Shown piece by piece: positions 24,052 to 39,000 of a DNA stretch of 64,000 bases (position 1 is the stretch's first letter; each line of letters begins with the position of its first letter). Under the pieces are notes generated by a model. The model made no database searches, was not told the DNA's origin, and worked only from the letters and a program-made list of their open reading frames with translations. Source of the stretch: Styela clava (taxonomy: Eukaryota; Chordata; Ascidiacea; Stolidobranchia; Styelidae); assembly GCF_964204865.1 (NCBI RefSeq), contig NC_135251.1:16182001-16246000 (forward strand), read 5' to 3'. Position numbers and translations under genes: made by a program.

Positions 24052-27000
24052 GTGGGTTCATTAGTTAAAGCGAAACAACATACATTTAAGTTAAACAACA
24101 CAACAATATACGGTACCGTACCGGTACTAATACTGTAATAAGACATACGGTAGTCACATATCTGTCACCCACCACAACGCATTGCCCTGTGCCCGCATTA
24201 AATTCCATTTGTACTACTGCACTAAGGGATTTCTGGGGACCGCCCATCAGGGTGGATCACATGCTGACATAATTTTTTGTTGATACGTAAATTGGAGCTT
24301 ATAAAATTTGCTTTAATGCCTGGTCTGCTGGTGGTTATCACTGTATCATACAGAGCAACGAGTTTGTAATTAATGTGATGATTCAAAAAAAAAATGACTG
24401 ATTTCAACATGAACATAATAAAAAACAAACATACATAAGATATACTCCTTTGTATTCACTTGAATTGTTATTCAATTTTTCAATGCATGTTAACCCACCT
24501 CAATTCCTTTTGGGGCATTTTGTTGAGTTGTGCCACACCTCTGTACAGTGCTTTAGATTTGTGCACATTTCTGTCGTCTTAAGTTTTAAGCCATATAACT
24601 CACGGTCAATCGATTTTTTTTACCAAAAATCATATTGCTGACTTATTCGAATAACTGAAGAGATTTCCCCTATATCAGTATATATAGTGATTGAATGAAA
24701 ATTTGGACTCAATATTATCCGCTAAATTATGCAGTACGAATTTATAATTACGAATTGTAATGTAACTCAATATAACATCTCATAAATGGTTTTGCTGCAT
24801 TATCATGGTCCACAATTGGGGTCACGTGAAGTAAACGCAGTAATTGAAAGAAACGCCGAACAAAAACGTGATGTGAAAATATGATCCAAATTTTCCTTTT
24901 AGACAAGTCCGTCTTGCGCAAACACAATACCATATTTGGCGTGGGTCATCTCTGCTTAGTTTATCATTGAGTGGGTTGCATTTGAACTAAACACATTCAT
25001 TTCAAGAATTTCTTTCTGCGTCATACAAACTGTTCTTTTGAAAAAAATATGTTAAAATTTTTACGTCCCATTTTTGTTTGGTGTTATTTAAGCAGTCACT
25101 ACGTTCATTTCATGTCACATTTTTGTTTGGCATTATTTAAGCACTTACGGCGCTGCTTTCACATCACATTTTTGTTATGCATTATTCAAGCCGTATAGAA
25201 CATGATTATAAGAGCATTTGCAAATACTGATATAACACTTGTTCACCATTGTACAGATAACTCCTTCCAACTTATAATTTTATTCTAAAAACACCTCTGT
25301 ATAGTGCAATACTTCTACAATAATTGATACCCTTATAATTGCTTGCATTTTGAAAACTACGGTATGTGTACAAAATAAAATGAAACAAAAACGCAATGCT
25401 ATTTATCCCCATCTTTAATGCTCTTAGATATGCATTTTCATAAGATAGTATATCTGCTTCACCGTTCTTGTCAAATTGTTAATAATAGTTTAGTTTTAAA
25501 GTAATCGGATATCCTGAGATATGCTTTTCAACTAAATAAATTTGTCTGCTAAATCCGATATTATATTTTGCTCAGATTCGAAACCATTGGAACAAGAAAA
25601 ACTTGATGTAGCAGAAAATTTACCCAAACCATCAGAGTCATCAGTAATACCAATGGAGACGACGCCGATTGAAACGAAACAACCTGATAATATGTCATCA
25701 ACAGCCACTACTGTCACTACTTCTTCTGAGAGCATACTCTCGGAAGTTGAAAAGATGACAACTTCATCTGAAATAGCACAATCTCATACGTTGGAAAATA
25801 AACAAGAACCAGAACTAATGTCTCAACTTCCTGATAAAGAAAAAGATATTCCTATGGATATTGGTTGTCCTGTTTCATCCACAGCTGATATGGAACAAAG
25901 TGTTTTCAAAACTCTAGAATCAGCAGTCGAGAGTTCTCATAAAACAGCCCCATCACAATTACATGATGTTCCGATGGAAGAAAAAGATACAAACTTATTG
26001 GTATCATTGAGCATTACTAGCTCTGTATCTGCATCTTCAGTTACGATCCCAGTGAACACAACGGCCACAATTCAACCACAACAAAAATCAATATTTTCGA
26101 GTTTATTTCCTTCTCCAGTTGCACCATTGTCAAAATTAGTTGAACCAGTGAAGGTTGAAAAACCTGAATCTCCTTTAATACTTGGATCAGGGCAAACTTT
26201 ACAGACTGTTCCAGAACAGCATACAGAAGTATCACCAATCGAAGATAAAACTATGGAAGTAGAGCCAGCAATTCCTTCAACAGATGATGGAAAAGTATCG
26301 TCACCTGCTCCAAAAACCGTCACACCCGCATCATCTTCTGAAATTATCAATGGTTCAAGTGAGGGGAAGGCTGTGGCTAGTATGATCGATTCACCTGCAC
26401 CGGATCCAACCATAGATCCAAATATAGGAAAGACAGACCCCCTCATGGTACCTGTCACAGAGAGTGCAAGTACTAGTACCCCAGCAATGCAAGATGTCCC
26501 AATGACGGTTCCCGTAGGCAAAGAGATCAAGACAGAAGTGAAACATCCACCAATAGCTACAAAAACGATGAAACGAGAACAGAGAAAAACTTCAACATCT
26601 TCTCCTACTGTTCCCGGCGGGGAAACTAGGAAGACTCAGAGAGCGAAATCATCTTCTACAAGCCCTGGTGGTGGAAAATCAAAAAAGAAACGACCACCTC
26701 CAAAAGAAACGGTGAGACCATTTTATTATGCTCTCATACAGTGGTACGAGGATAAAAACAATCAATTTTTAGATCCAAGTAATTCCCAGCTTTTGTAGAA
26801 TATTTCAATGATTGAGCCATGTTTACTTATCGATCTTAAGATAGGTAATTATGTTGATAGGTATTTGTCTGTCTGTCTGTTACTTAGGTTAAATCTGCTT
26901 AAAATTTTGCTTGTGCATTCATCATATCTCGGATCAGAAGCCTATTGATTTTGGATGATTTATGTCGTATAATTAGCGAGTTATTAATTAATTAGTGATG

Positions 27001-30000
27001 GGACACATGGTGTCACTATGGAGTAAGAGCGCATGAATCGAAACCGCAGTTTTCTGTTTTTTGGGGGATTTCCTATCGTTCGATCGATAAGTCTTCGGTC
27101 TCCGACCTATATTCCTGTTTTTATTTTGCATCTTCAGATACATTAGTAACTTGATTTGATGAAATGACTGCTGTAGAGGAGGAAGCAAGCTATAATAAGT
27201 TTAGAAAAATCTTGCCAGATATTTCAGGAAGTTCCTCATACGTATTAATTTCATAATGTTTTATTTATTTTTCAATTTTCTAATTTATGGCAGCCTAAAA
27301 TGTCAGGCTTCACAGTTTCTGCTTTAATACCTCAATTGCTAAGTTTACAGATACCAATATATAATCAAATCACTATATCTACTAACTTAATATAGATAAA
27401 GAAGTTGGCATACTGTGCAATTTGGCAATTTTATCTTTTATTGTATAACTGTGGTACATATTACACCTGTGTGATTCAAATTTGGTGTCACTTTGGTATG
27501 CGATCTCCCAACATGATCTTATTGACATAAAGACATTTTGATAGAACTAAAATCACTGAGATCACACAACCGCTGCACCCAAATTTTGTTGGTTATTCTT
27601 TCTATGCAATGCTTATATCATGACTTTTGCTTGGAACGAATCAATGTAGGATTAGTCACTGATATGTAAGCAGCAGGGGCGGACACTTTCCATAATTTTT
27701 GGGGGGCGAACTTGGCTCACCTACCGAAAAACACTGCGTCGTGTATCGTCACGTAACAATAACCTGTCGATGTCATTCTCTAAGTATTAGAATGTCATTT
27801 TGCTACTCATATATCGAGTACCTAGGATGCTTCGCTTAGACACGGAACTTGCGCGTCACTGAACCAATTTCTGAACCAACAAGGTAACAAGCTATTGTGC
27901 GAAATTTTTCCTAAATTTTACCAAGGAATTATCATTTGACTAGTAGAATTGCCATTATTGCCGATTTATTAGGTCATTATTTGAACTCAAAATAACATTC
28001 AAGATTCACGCAATGACTTTGCAGGGTTTTTATTTATAATTTAATATGAAAATAAACAGGCACAAGCTCAGCCCATTGCCGTCTGCAACAAGCATCGCGA
28101 TTACGCGCTTGTTAAAAGAGCCGCCTATTTAAGCGTATAATGATTTTTCTGTCGTGTAAAATATTCAATCCATGACAGCCACGAGATTCTAAAATGTCAT
28201 ATATTAATTTAATTGTGTGCAACGGAACTCGCGGTTGCGACTTCTTACGTCAAAATAAAAATATTACTAAACTAAAGTACCACGGCGATATGTGGACATA
28301 AAAATATGATATAAGCTGCCTGATGTATTTAATTTTGATACGTACTTTTGCAATCTCCGAACTCGTTATCGCTGTTACAAAAATCTCGATGTCTGATATA
28401 AAATCCCATATAGTACAATTTTACTTCATACAATGAAAATAATTATAAAGTATACTAGTAAATCAAAAATACAAATTCACTGCCTCGGAATCCACGCGGA
28501 ACAGTCGCCGCGATTACGCCAATTGTTAAAAGAGCCGACTTTTTCAACGAAGAACGATTTTTCACTTTTGCAAAGTAATCAATCAAAGACCGATACGGGC
28601 ATATTCAAAATGTCTTGATTTGTTAATTTAATTGTCTTCAATTTACACTGCGGTTGAGTCGACAAAACAAGAGCCACTCTAAAACACCACAGCAATCCGC
28701 GGACATAAAAATGTGTGGTAAACAGCCCGTTTATATATTGTTTTGATCCGTATTTTTGCTATTTTGCGAATTCGATAAATTTGAGATGTACTTGTAACAC
28801 TGGCTCCGCTCAATCGCAATGTTGTCACTCCGATTATTTTCAAGATAAAACACTTCGAAAATTCTGTAAATTTCCTGTCAATTCTCACGTAAAAGTTATT
28901 TCAGTACAAGAAAAATAAATAAATAAATACAAAAATTGATCGAATATACTTTAATTATCTTATATATCATCACAAACCGGGAAAAAGTCGCGTTCTCAGC
29001 TTTGTTTAATGTTAACACAAAAATTTTCGACGTCAATTTAAAAGTAAAGGATAAAAAGGCAAATCCCACTCACAATTGACCATGTTTCGAATTTAGTGAC
29101 GAAATGTTTTTAAAGGTCAAGCAAATATAATTTGTGCCGTAGGCACACAAAATTTTGCGGTTTTCGATGCCTAGAAAAGCTATTTTATAGACTGTCGCGG
29201 GCGTCAACAAAACTTATACTGTTTACAGTTTTATTTTTAGTATTTTATATTGCCGCTTTTCAACTTATGGATACTTATTAGAATTCTCGCCGGGTTCATA
29301 AGTCCGTGCTTGTACGAAAATAAAATAATGATCATAGTCATCGTGTCACAAATTTGTGGAAAATTTGTGATTTAGAGAGGATAAACGCCAATGTAAAGGC
29401 GTTTACGACCCAAATAATAGGTCACAATGATGAGAACAATCGGCGATTTTAGCAAAAGACAATTGCACGCGTTATTGGCGACTTTTTCAGTTTTCGAAAA
29501 ACTTCAGAAGGGGTGGGTATCTTTTTTAGATAGTTTCTGTGGTCTGAAAAGTCGAATAGGCGTTTCGACATTGTAAATGCTTTGATCTTTGCCCGCAAAT
29601 TATGCTGGGCCTTGCACAAAATCCATAACGTGAAAAGATACGTCCAGCAGTGGAAATTGTTTATAACCACTCTAGATCTAGTCAATTTTTTAGCGATAAT
29701 AATTAATTGTTGTAAATTGTAATGAAATACAGTTTGCCTCTTTCACTTCTCTCGCAAGTGCCAACAATAACACTATTGAAAGATTTTGACAATGAGAGAA
29801 TCATATTAAATTGTACAAAAATGAATTAGTTGTGCAAAACCGTGGCGCGTGATCGGCGGTGCGTCTGAAGACGGAGTATTACCCGTGCGGGCGCGCATGT
29901 TTCACGAAAATGTGAGATGCTCCGAGGGCGCTCTGGTCCACATTATTGTAAGAAAACAGTTATAATATCGGTAACTATTTACCAAACCCCCCCCCCCCCC

Positions 30001-33000
30001 ACGGGTGTCCGCCCCTGGTAAGCAGCTACTTTTTTTGTAGGAAGGTCTATTTATTACCTCATTGCCTACCCAATTTATCACGCCCTGAATGAGATGTTGG
30101 GCATCGAACTCGAACCTCAGATATGTAATCTGTGATGACAACACAGTAAAGACCAACGCTTTAGCTACTGCGCACAATCGCGGCTATTGGGTCCAATTTG
30201 TTTTAGCTGAATTTTATGTTTATTTTTGTGATTTTGTTAACTGGAATTATTGTTTTTTGTGTGAAATTGTTTTATTGCCACCTTACCCCACAGACTTTTA
30301 TTTTGCATTCACATGCTTCAATGCTGTGACAGTATCAATTCATTTGAATGTAACATGATTGTTTCTGCTTTAACAGGACAACAGAAACGATTTTTATTGC
30401 TGGGTTTGTCATAAAGAAGGTGAAGTGTTATGCTGCGAACTTTGTCCAAGAGTTTTTCATGCTAAATGTTTAAGCATGACTGAGGTAACTTATTTGTTTG
30501 GTATTTGCTTTGGACTTATCATTGTGATTGTTTGATTATTATATTTGAACTTGTCTAAAAATCTAAATTGGATTAGTGGTATCGCTCTATTAGCTTATAG
30601 AACTCCATGATGTGTATATGCGTTTCTTATAACTTTTCAATACGTATTAGTTTAAATCAGCAGTTTCCAAACTTTTTGTTTGTGCGGTGCCAAAGTATCA
30701 GGGGAAAAAAAAAAGGCGATCTAACACGAAAAAGGAAAAATTTGATAGAAATGATAAAAGTTTTTTATACAACGAATTTATACACTTTTTGCTCTGATGA
30801 ACAATGCTCTGTACAAGCAGCTACTGTTATGTAAGGAGCTTTTGATTTTTACCGGAATTTTTCCTGTTCAGCATTGTCTACCAACTTTATTACCCCCCGG
30901 GTAAGGGGGTAGGCTTGAGATTTTAACCAGTTATACCTTCATATCTACCGTAAGTCAAACGCTTTTACAGTAAATTATCCAGTTTTTTTAAGTTTTTTTG
31001 TTAATATAGGAGCCTGAAGGTGATTGGTTTTGTCCCGAATGTGAGAAGATAACTGAAGCAGAATGTAAAGAAACACAAAGTCGAGCAATGTCAATGTTAA
31101 CAATTGATCAGTTCTCTCTTCTGTTGAAATATGTAATCCAGAGAATGAAACTTCCTATGGTATGTTGGATGTGTTAAGATTATCGCTACGACAGCGAGAA
31201 AAAGATTCCATTTTCAATAGTTTTTCATATTTTGTAAGCTATGACAAGTATCAATAAATTATAATGTTTTTCGTTTGTTTTCAAATTCATTTCGTTTGAC
31301 TGAAATTAATTCTGTGGCTATTTCTTTAGTCGGAACCATTCCATGAACCAGTTGATACAAAGATATTCACAGATTATTATGATTATGTTTTTCATCCTAT
31401 GGATCTGAGTACGATAGAAAAGAGTGTTAAAAAGAGAAAATATGGATGTCCTGAGGTATGATGCTGTCAGCATGCAGTGTTGATTTGATAGTTTTGTTTT
31501 GCATCTCGATTTTAAGTACAGCTTTGATTGTTGTAAACTCTTAAAGATTTTTTAAATTGCAAAAGGAGTTTTCTATACCATATATAGATTGTTGTAATTA
31601 TAAATGAAGTGAAAACCTCAAATAGACACCGAATAAAGTTTAGCAAATCTTGTTAGGATATATTGCGAACTGACTTAACAATAAAATTGAAATTGTGACT
31701 GGATTTATGAACATGTATATACGGATCAATGTGAACTTTTTCACTTTTTCTTTGTTTGGTGCTTCGGTAAATAATTAGTATTCCAGCTGAACAATCTGAA
31801 TTGAACGTTTTGTGGTGATAGGTATATTGAACTGAAAACTATAAATAGTTACAAAACTTTAATGATCCATCGCAAAATCATGGCAAATACTTTGTTGGTA
31901 GCAACCCTGCTCTGCCTATTTCAAAAATTAGGGGTAATTCTGAGTACCCAATAATAAAACTGCACAGGTGATAGGTTTCGGTATTGCCTTGAGCATCAAT
32001 TTTACTTTAATTAACCATTTATGTTTATATTAAACTGTGATTGTGAAAAATTTAAAGACTATATCACTATTTTCTGAATATAAATGGTCATTTATTTTAA
32101 GAAACCTCATTGTGTGTAGTATGCTTTACTTCTGGAAACAATCCAAATTTTTTCATGTAGAACTGTAAGTTGGTATATTGAAATTTACTCATCATGATCA
32201 CATTGATTGCAGGCATTTATCCTCGATTTCAAGTGGGTTATTCACAATTGTATTATATACAACAGTCAACAATCAAAATTAACACAAACAGCCAAAGCTA
32301 TGTTGAAAGTTGCTGAGAGGGAGGTTAGTCATCAGTCTTAATAATCACATTATTTATGTCGTTTGTAAATTCAAATTATTTTATGTTTTGTATGAATTTA
32401 ACTTTTGTATTCATTATACTCATTTCTTTTTGTTTTTGATGCTTTTGCTTAATAGCTGAATGGTGTAGTGAATGCATGGTACTCCCCTAGTGTGTGTACC
32501 AGATTAGGGTTAGGCCATAATTTTATTCCGATTTTCCTTATTTCAGTTCTATACGAGTTCGGGGACTGTCTATGTTAGCCAAGTGAATATACCCTCCTCG
32601 CATAGGATTCAGTCCCTTTACACAACATGATGTAAAGTAGGCGAACAAAATTAGTTACCTCCATATTGGTACACACACTTCTGAGCGCCGAATGCCGATA
32701 TTAAGTTGTTGGTGCATCATGTGTGATATCAATCACTATTAAGAACAATGATCCATTTTTGCATGTTTGCACTTCATACACAATGGCTTTCATTTTGGAT
32801 ATACAGTATATGTCATATGCTATTGTCACTATTGATAAGAATGTTATTTATCAAATTGTTCAAAATTTTGTTCTATGAAAATTTTCAACCTTCAGACCGG
32901 AGATGTCCAAAATGAATCAAGTATTTGAATCAAAATTAAGTAGGCTATATACAATAATTCAAATTTGTGATTTAGGAATAATTTGGAAGTCATTTGCAAA

Positions 33001-36000
33001 TATCATTTGATTGCGCTATGATTCAAAAATCGCTGTCTTTCAGTTTATGAAAATTGTAGAAATGAAAAAAATAAATTGTATCGCTGTTTATCTTCAACCT
33101 TTGTGTGTTTCTGAAAAATAAGTTTAGTATACCTTGGCATCTGTATGTTTTTCGTTGAACATTTAGAATATATTCCATATTCGAAATTATTATTTCAGAA
33201 TGCATTTCGAACAGTAGATTGTCCGGTTCCCAAGAAAAATAATTTTAGCCAACCCTATGTTCACATAATATTTGGTAATGAAAGTTGACCAAACAAGATC
33301 TTACTTTACCTCCAAGGCACCAACATTGTAATTTCTCATCATAATCAAATTAAAATTCTCAAAAAAGTATTTATATTCAACTATTGATCCAGGTTTTGTT
33401 TTAACTGAGGTCCATGTTTTCAATATTGATTTCTTACACATGTTATCTCGGAAATGGCATTCAATCGAATCAGTGATGTCCAAAGCAAATCAATGCGGTC
33501 GGTGCATTGTGATAAACATTAGGAACACGATTGCCATCGTACCTCTAATTACTCTGTCCAAGTTCACAAGTTCGAATCTAATGGGGGATAATTATGTGCA
33601 ACAGGATTGCTGGACTCCTTGCTGTTGTAGGGCGGTTCTTGTAACCACTGTTTAGCTATGTCCCCCATCAAGTCACCATTCATCTATAACAAATACCGGG
33701 TTGACTTGTTTCCTGACATGGAATGGTGTCCATACAAGAGACTGTGGTACTCTCGTATGTGATTGAGCCATTTTATCGGCTTCCACAAATATGAAAATCC
33801 AATCCACATTCGAAGTTTGTTTAATTCCTTGAAGTAAATTCTTGACTCAATAGTAATAATTTAGAATATTTCGATTTGAAAAATGTCATTTGAAGCGATT
33901 GACATCTCATGTTAAAAATAGTCAATCAGAATAAAATTGCGTTGCCAACTGCAATGTCTATAAATTGATATTGATCCATGTTAAATTTGTTATTGAACAT
34001 GACTTTATTTAGAATATATTGCTTGCTTGAATATATCATTTCAGAAAGTATTTAGGATTAAAACATTCGGTTCTGGTTATACTTGCTATGAATTTATGAA
34101 CTTTGAGTGCAATAAATGGACAGCTTGCCAAAACCTTGTTCTTTTTATGTTTTTTCTGCCAGTGAAGTTTTGGGTGATTATGAGTAGTTGACATGATCTC
34201 CATTATTGTTCAATATTCATTAGATTGCAATACAGTGATACCTCGGTAGTCGAACATAGTTTGCTTAGGATTGGTATTCGACTACCGATTAGTTTAAGTA
34301 TCGAAACATTTTTTTCTTATTATGAAACAATGGTAATTATTTTAATTTGTTCCTACGCATTCCAAAATATTATTAAACAAAGCGTGTACCTAAACAACAA
34401 TAATTATTCGAATGTAATAATAATAATAATTAAGCATAATAAGGATAAAGTATAACAAAATTGTATCAGTTACTGTGCGTTTGAGCAAATTTCTGTGGGT
34501 TCTATAGGATTCGCTTGTTATGTGGGATGATGTCATAAAAAATTGCGCCACTGACCAAGGCCCTGTACAAGCAGCCACTGATATCTAACGAAATGTGAAG
34601 ATCTACTATTTTTGGAAGGGCCATAATCTATTCGGCATAGCTCGCCCAATTTATTACACCTTCTTATGGTATGTGAGCCTGAGATTTGTAACCTGCGATA
34701 CCAACATGATTACTGGTAGGTAAATGCTGAACTTCCTAAGTGCTACAGAATTGATAATACAGCTATAATAACTCATTTGAAATTGTATTCGGAAAAATAT
34801 TAACAGTTATTCAGTATTATTGAAAAGAGTTCTTTTATGCTGTAAAGTAATTTTGTTATGATTTAACCTATAATTTTATTCTGTATAAATATCTGATGAG
34901 TGAAGAATCTCGACTATGCAGAAAAATATTTTTCCAATGTTCGAAATCTGTTTGCTGCTTTTCAACGAAACGATTTCTCTTATCAAATTATATTTTTCTT
35001 TGTTTTACAGTTGAATGAGATTGAAGTTTGTCCAGAATGTTATTTGAATTCATGTCGAAAACGAGAGAATTGGTTTTGTGAACCATGCAAAGAATTACAT
35101 CCACTTGTGTGGGCTAAATTACAAGGATTTCCACACTGGCCTGCTAAGGTAGGGAGGAAATCAAACATGTAACATGATAAAATAAACCATAAAGAAGACA
35201 CCCAATTGAAACAATTAAAATTTTTGATGTAATATTCAAATAGTGATTACGGTAGTTTTTTTTATACAACGTATTTATATGTTTTTCACTTGAGACAAAT
35301 CTCCTAACAGCCACCGATTGGTAAGAACCTAGTGTGGTTTGGAAGGACCAAAATCTTTCCACTTCAGCATGTATTACACCCTGGATTCGCAGGCATGGGA
35401 CTTGAACCCAAGATTTTTGACCTTGCGATGCTATCATAGGTCTAACGCCTTAACCCCTAGACCACTGCGTTTTGTATAGAATTTTGTCAGTCGTTATCAG
35501 ACTTTATGATCATTGCTTCGGTATTTCTAAAATTGTTTTGAATATTTTATCTTGAGAAAATTGTCAACCCACATTCCTATAAGCTTTGATTGGCATGAAA
35601 ACAAATTAGGACATTGGTACATCTTTACACATCTCATATGTTCAGCAGTTGCAGAATATTTTTGAATATACATTTATTGAAATAATGTTTTTGTTACTAA
35701 TGAGTAACGACATCCTTCAAATAGTTTATCTATTAAGTTATATTCAAAACATTTTAAAAATGTAATAAAATGTATGGATTATTCATTTTTGACCATTCTT
35801 GATATCTACCAGTCATTTTGTTTCCTTTATCATAGAGATGTTTTTTACAATTTATTAAGGCATTAAGAATAGAGAAAGGAATGGTTGATGTTCGCTTCTT
35901 TGGACAACATGATAGAGCATGGATTCCATTGTCTGGATGTTATCTTATATCTAAAGAGCTACCTTTGCCAGTCAAAAATAAAAAGAAAAGTAAAGGGCCG

Positions 36001-39000
36001 GGAATGAAAGGTACTTGAATCAAATGTTACTATATCAGCTTAGTGCTTGCTTGCTTAACTATTCTGTTTTCTATCAACATTACATAATGCATACACTATT
36101 GCTTTGGTCATTGAACAATGATACTAACCCGAATGTCACTTAAAAATCAACCAATTTTATTACATGCCCATTTCGCACTACAGAATTGCAATTGCGGACT
36201 TTGTGACCTAGTGGTTAATAAAGTAGACTTAACTTTGTATGATGGTAACTTCTAACAATGACCTTTGCTTTACTTTACCAGTTATGACTTTTTTCAGTAG
36301 CAAGGTGTTAAGGTGAGTAGTACATGGTTTAAAAAACAAACTCCCGACAAAAATCAGTTTTGATGAATGCCTCATTTAATTACAGTTAATCTCTAAGCGT
36401 TTTGTTTGGGATATGTTTAAAAAAGCAAAATAATTTCAATTATTACTCTTCTATCAATTTCCAAACCTTTTACAATTGCTGTCCATTGTAATTCATAGTC
36501 AATATCATTATTTTGCAGGAGGATTAGATGGCGCAATGCAAGAGATGCAAGGATATATTGAGAATATCAAGAAGATAACAGGAGAATTTGAATTTGCTCC
36601 ACCTCGTACATTACTCACTCACTGTGATTTGTACAGAAAAACAAGTATGTTTTTTTACAATTTCCTAGGATAAAAATGATCTGATCTTCAAAGTATTTTG
36701 AGCAGCAGTATGTTAAAAGATGATTCATATTTAATATAATTACTTTCTGTATTAGCAATGATTTAAAACAGAGGTGTGCAACCTGCGGCCCGCGGACCAG
36801 ATTCGGTCCGTCAAGGGAAAATTATGCGGCCCACTGGGAAGTGCCAATTTTGAATTATGTGTGGCCCGTGAAACGAGTTTTTAATTTAATTAGATACATG
36901 CGGGTAATTCCAATTCCTTTGCGTTCCGAAGCGAACACCTGAATCCAATTTATTATCTATGCCTATGACTTAACAGCTAGCTTGTGCAAACAATGCATGT
37001 GACAAGATCAATAGCCAAAACTTTTGTGCATGCAACTACTAGATAGCCCATGTTAAATGAAGATGCGCCCTGCGGTTTAACCCAATTATTTCTATCTGGT
37101 CCTCCTGTATTAATAAAGGTTGCACACCCCTGATTTAAAATATCTTTTTTTGTAAATGTTCATGTCCAGAGTTTTTTACAAAGTACTTGGGATTCACTAT
37201 CTTACAGCTGTTTTCTGATCGTGTTGACATGATCTACTTTATTAAGTCACGCATCAATCAATATTCACTAATATGCAATTCTGCGCTATAGTTTCTCATA
37301 GTCTCATTAGCTATTGAAATTTTAGTGGTTTCCCATACCTTCGCTCAAAGTTCATACTCCTTAATATATATGTGTGTGCCTGTGACCTTGCGTATGTAAA
37401 TTTTCTAACATTTGAAATGAGCTAAGTTGAACTGTTGAATCTCTATAATAATAAAAAAGAATATTAACCGAGAAAATGTTTATTTCAAACATTCTGCATT
37501 CGCATATTTTGTAATTTTCTCTGTTGAACATGAAAAATCCCCACATTTTGAAATCTACTCAATATTCCATATTCAAATATAGTAATTAGAAGATATTCAG
37601 AATTGTAAACATTCTGTTTTGACCATCTCTGTTTCTTGGCATATAAGCCGACCCCCTAAAAACAACCCTTCAATGTTGGATTTATAAAAATTTGCATATA
37701 TGCCGACCCTACAAATCGCACGCTCTTTTCGTGAGAACTGGGCATGGTTCGAGTTGTAGCTGTTGGAATTAGGTTAGCATAATGTCATTTCGTTTGAGTG
37801 CGATCGGAGTTATGCGCATATAAGTCGAATCCTTAGTGCGATCAGAGTTATGCATGTATAAGCCGAATTCTTAGTTTGGCAACTTTTGAGTTTTAAACTT
37901 GGCCTATATGCGAGGATATACGGTACTGGTAAAATTGCAAGATTATTTCCTTATATGTCATGACTGCAGAAATCAGAAATGAAATTTCATATTAAAAAAA
38001 CTCGTAACTGATGTTTTTAATATTTATTTATTTATTTTTAAGTGTCATCTGGTCAAGCTGGAAAGCAACAAGCAGAGCTTGAGGTAAATCAAAATTTTCT
38101 ATTTTCATTTGAACAAAATTTGATCTCTTATACAATATCTGTAAGATGAAAAAATTGCATTATTTTTCCTCTTTTTTTGCATGAGATATAGTCTATTTAT
38201 AGTTTGCAAACTCTTTCACTTTTAATGATTTAAAAAAATTTGCAGTTGCAACTGCTATATATGGTATATTTAGGATTCTTGTCTTTCCAAAATATTTGAT
38301 TTGATAGGAATTTAAAAAAATTGAAAGGTATGTGCTTGAGAAATCAGATTGATCAACATTATTATTTTTTATAATATATATATAATTTATATATAATAAT
38401 AAAAAAAATTATGTTTTATTTATGGGGTTTTGTAAAATTTGACGTAACTCACGATTTCACCATAATATAAACTCATTCGTACTACTTTTAAAATCCGAGT
38501 TCTGGAATATCTTTTTTTTTTTTGCTGTATTGATATTGACACTCTTTGCGCCCATACTTTTATTATGGGGTTTAACCCCAAAAGACTACGCTTTAAGAAA
38601 AAGAGGTAAACATATATTTTTGATTTTTAAACTCTTTCAACTTTTCGCTTAAATACTTGGTCTCTGTGTGACTGTGTATATCATTTCACCACAGTTTAAA
38701 AAGCAATCATCATTTTGTAATTTTCTAACTGTCAAACTTGCATTTTTGTCTAATATCCCTTGACTTCATATTAATAACCTGTTTCTTTTGATAACAGGCC
38801 AAAGGAGCAATTGGAACTTCAACATCGAGAACAGACAGCGGCACTGGAATTAAAGGTTTGTTCAGTCTTAAGATTGGTAAAAACTTTCTTAGTGATTAAG
38901 TATGAGCAGGAGAAAAGCATCTCATGTTCTTGCATGATCTGATTGTGGTTCTTGTAAATGATTCTGGTAATGATGGAACGAATATCTTGTGCAGTGACCA

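Noticed and set aside
26072-26530. 152-codon minus-strand frame opposite the large ZMYND8 exon
   Set aside because: It is the antisense shadow of a Ser/Thr/Pro-rich coding exon, which often leaves the opposite strand open.
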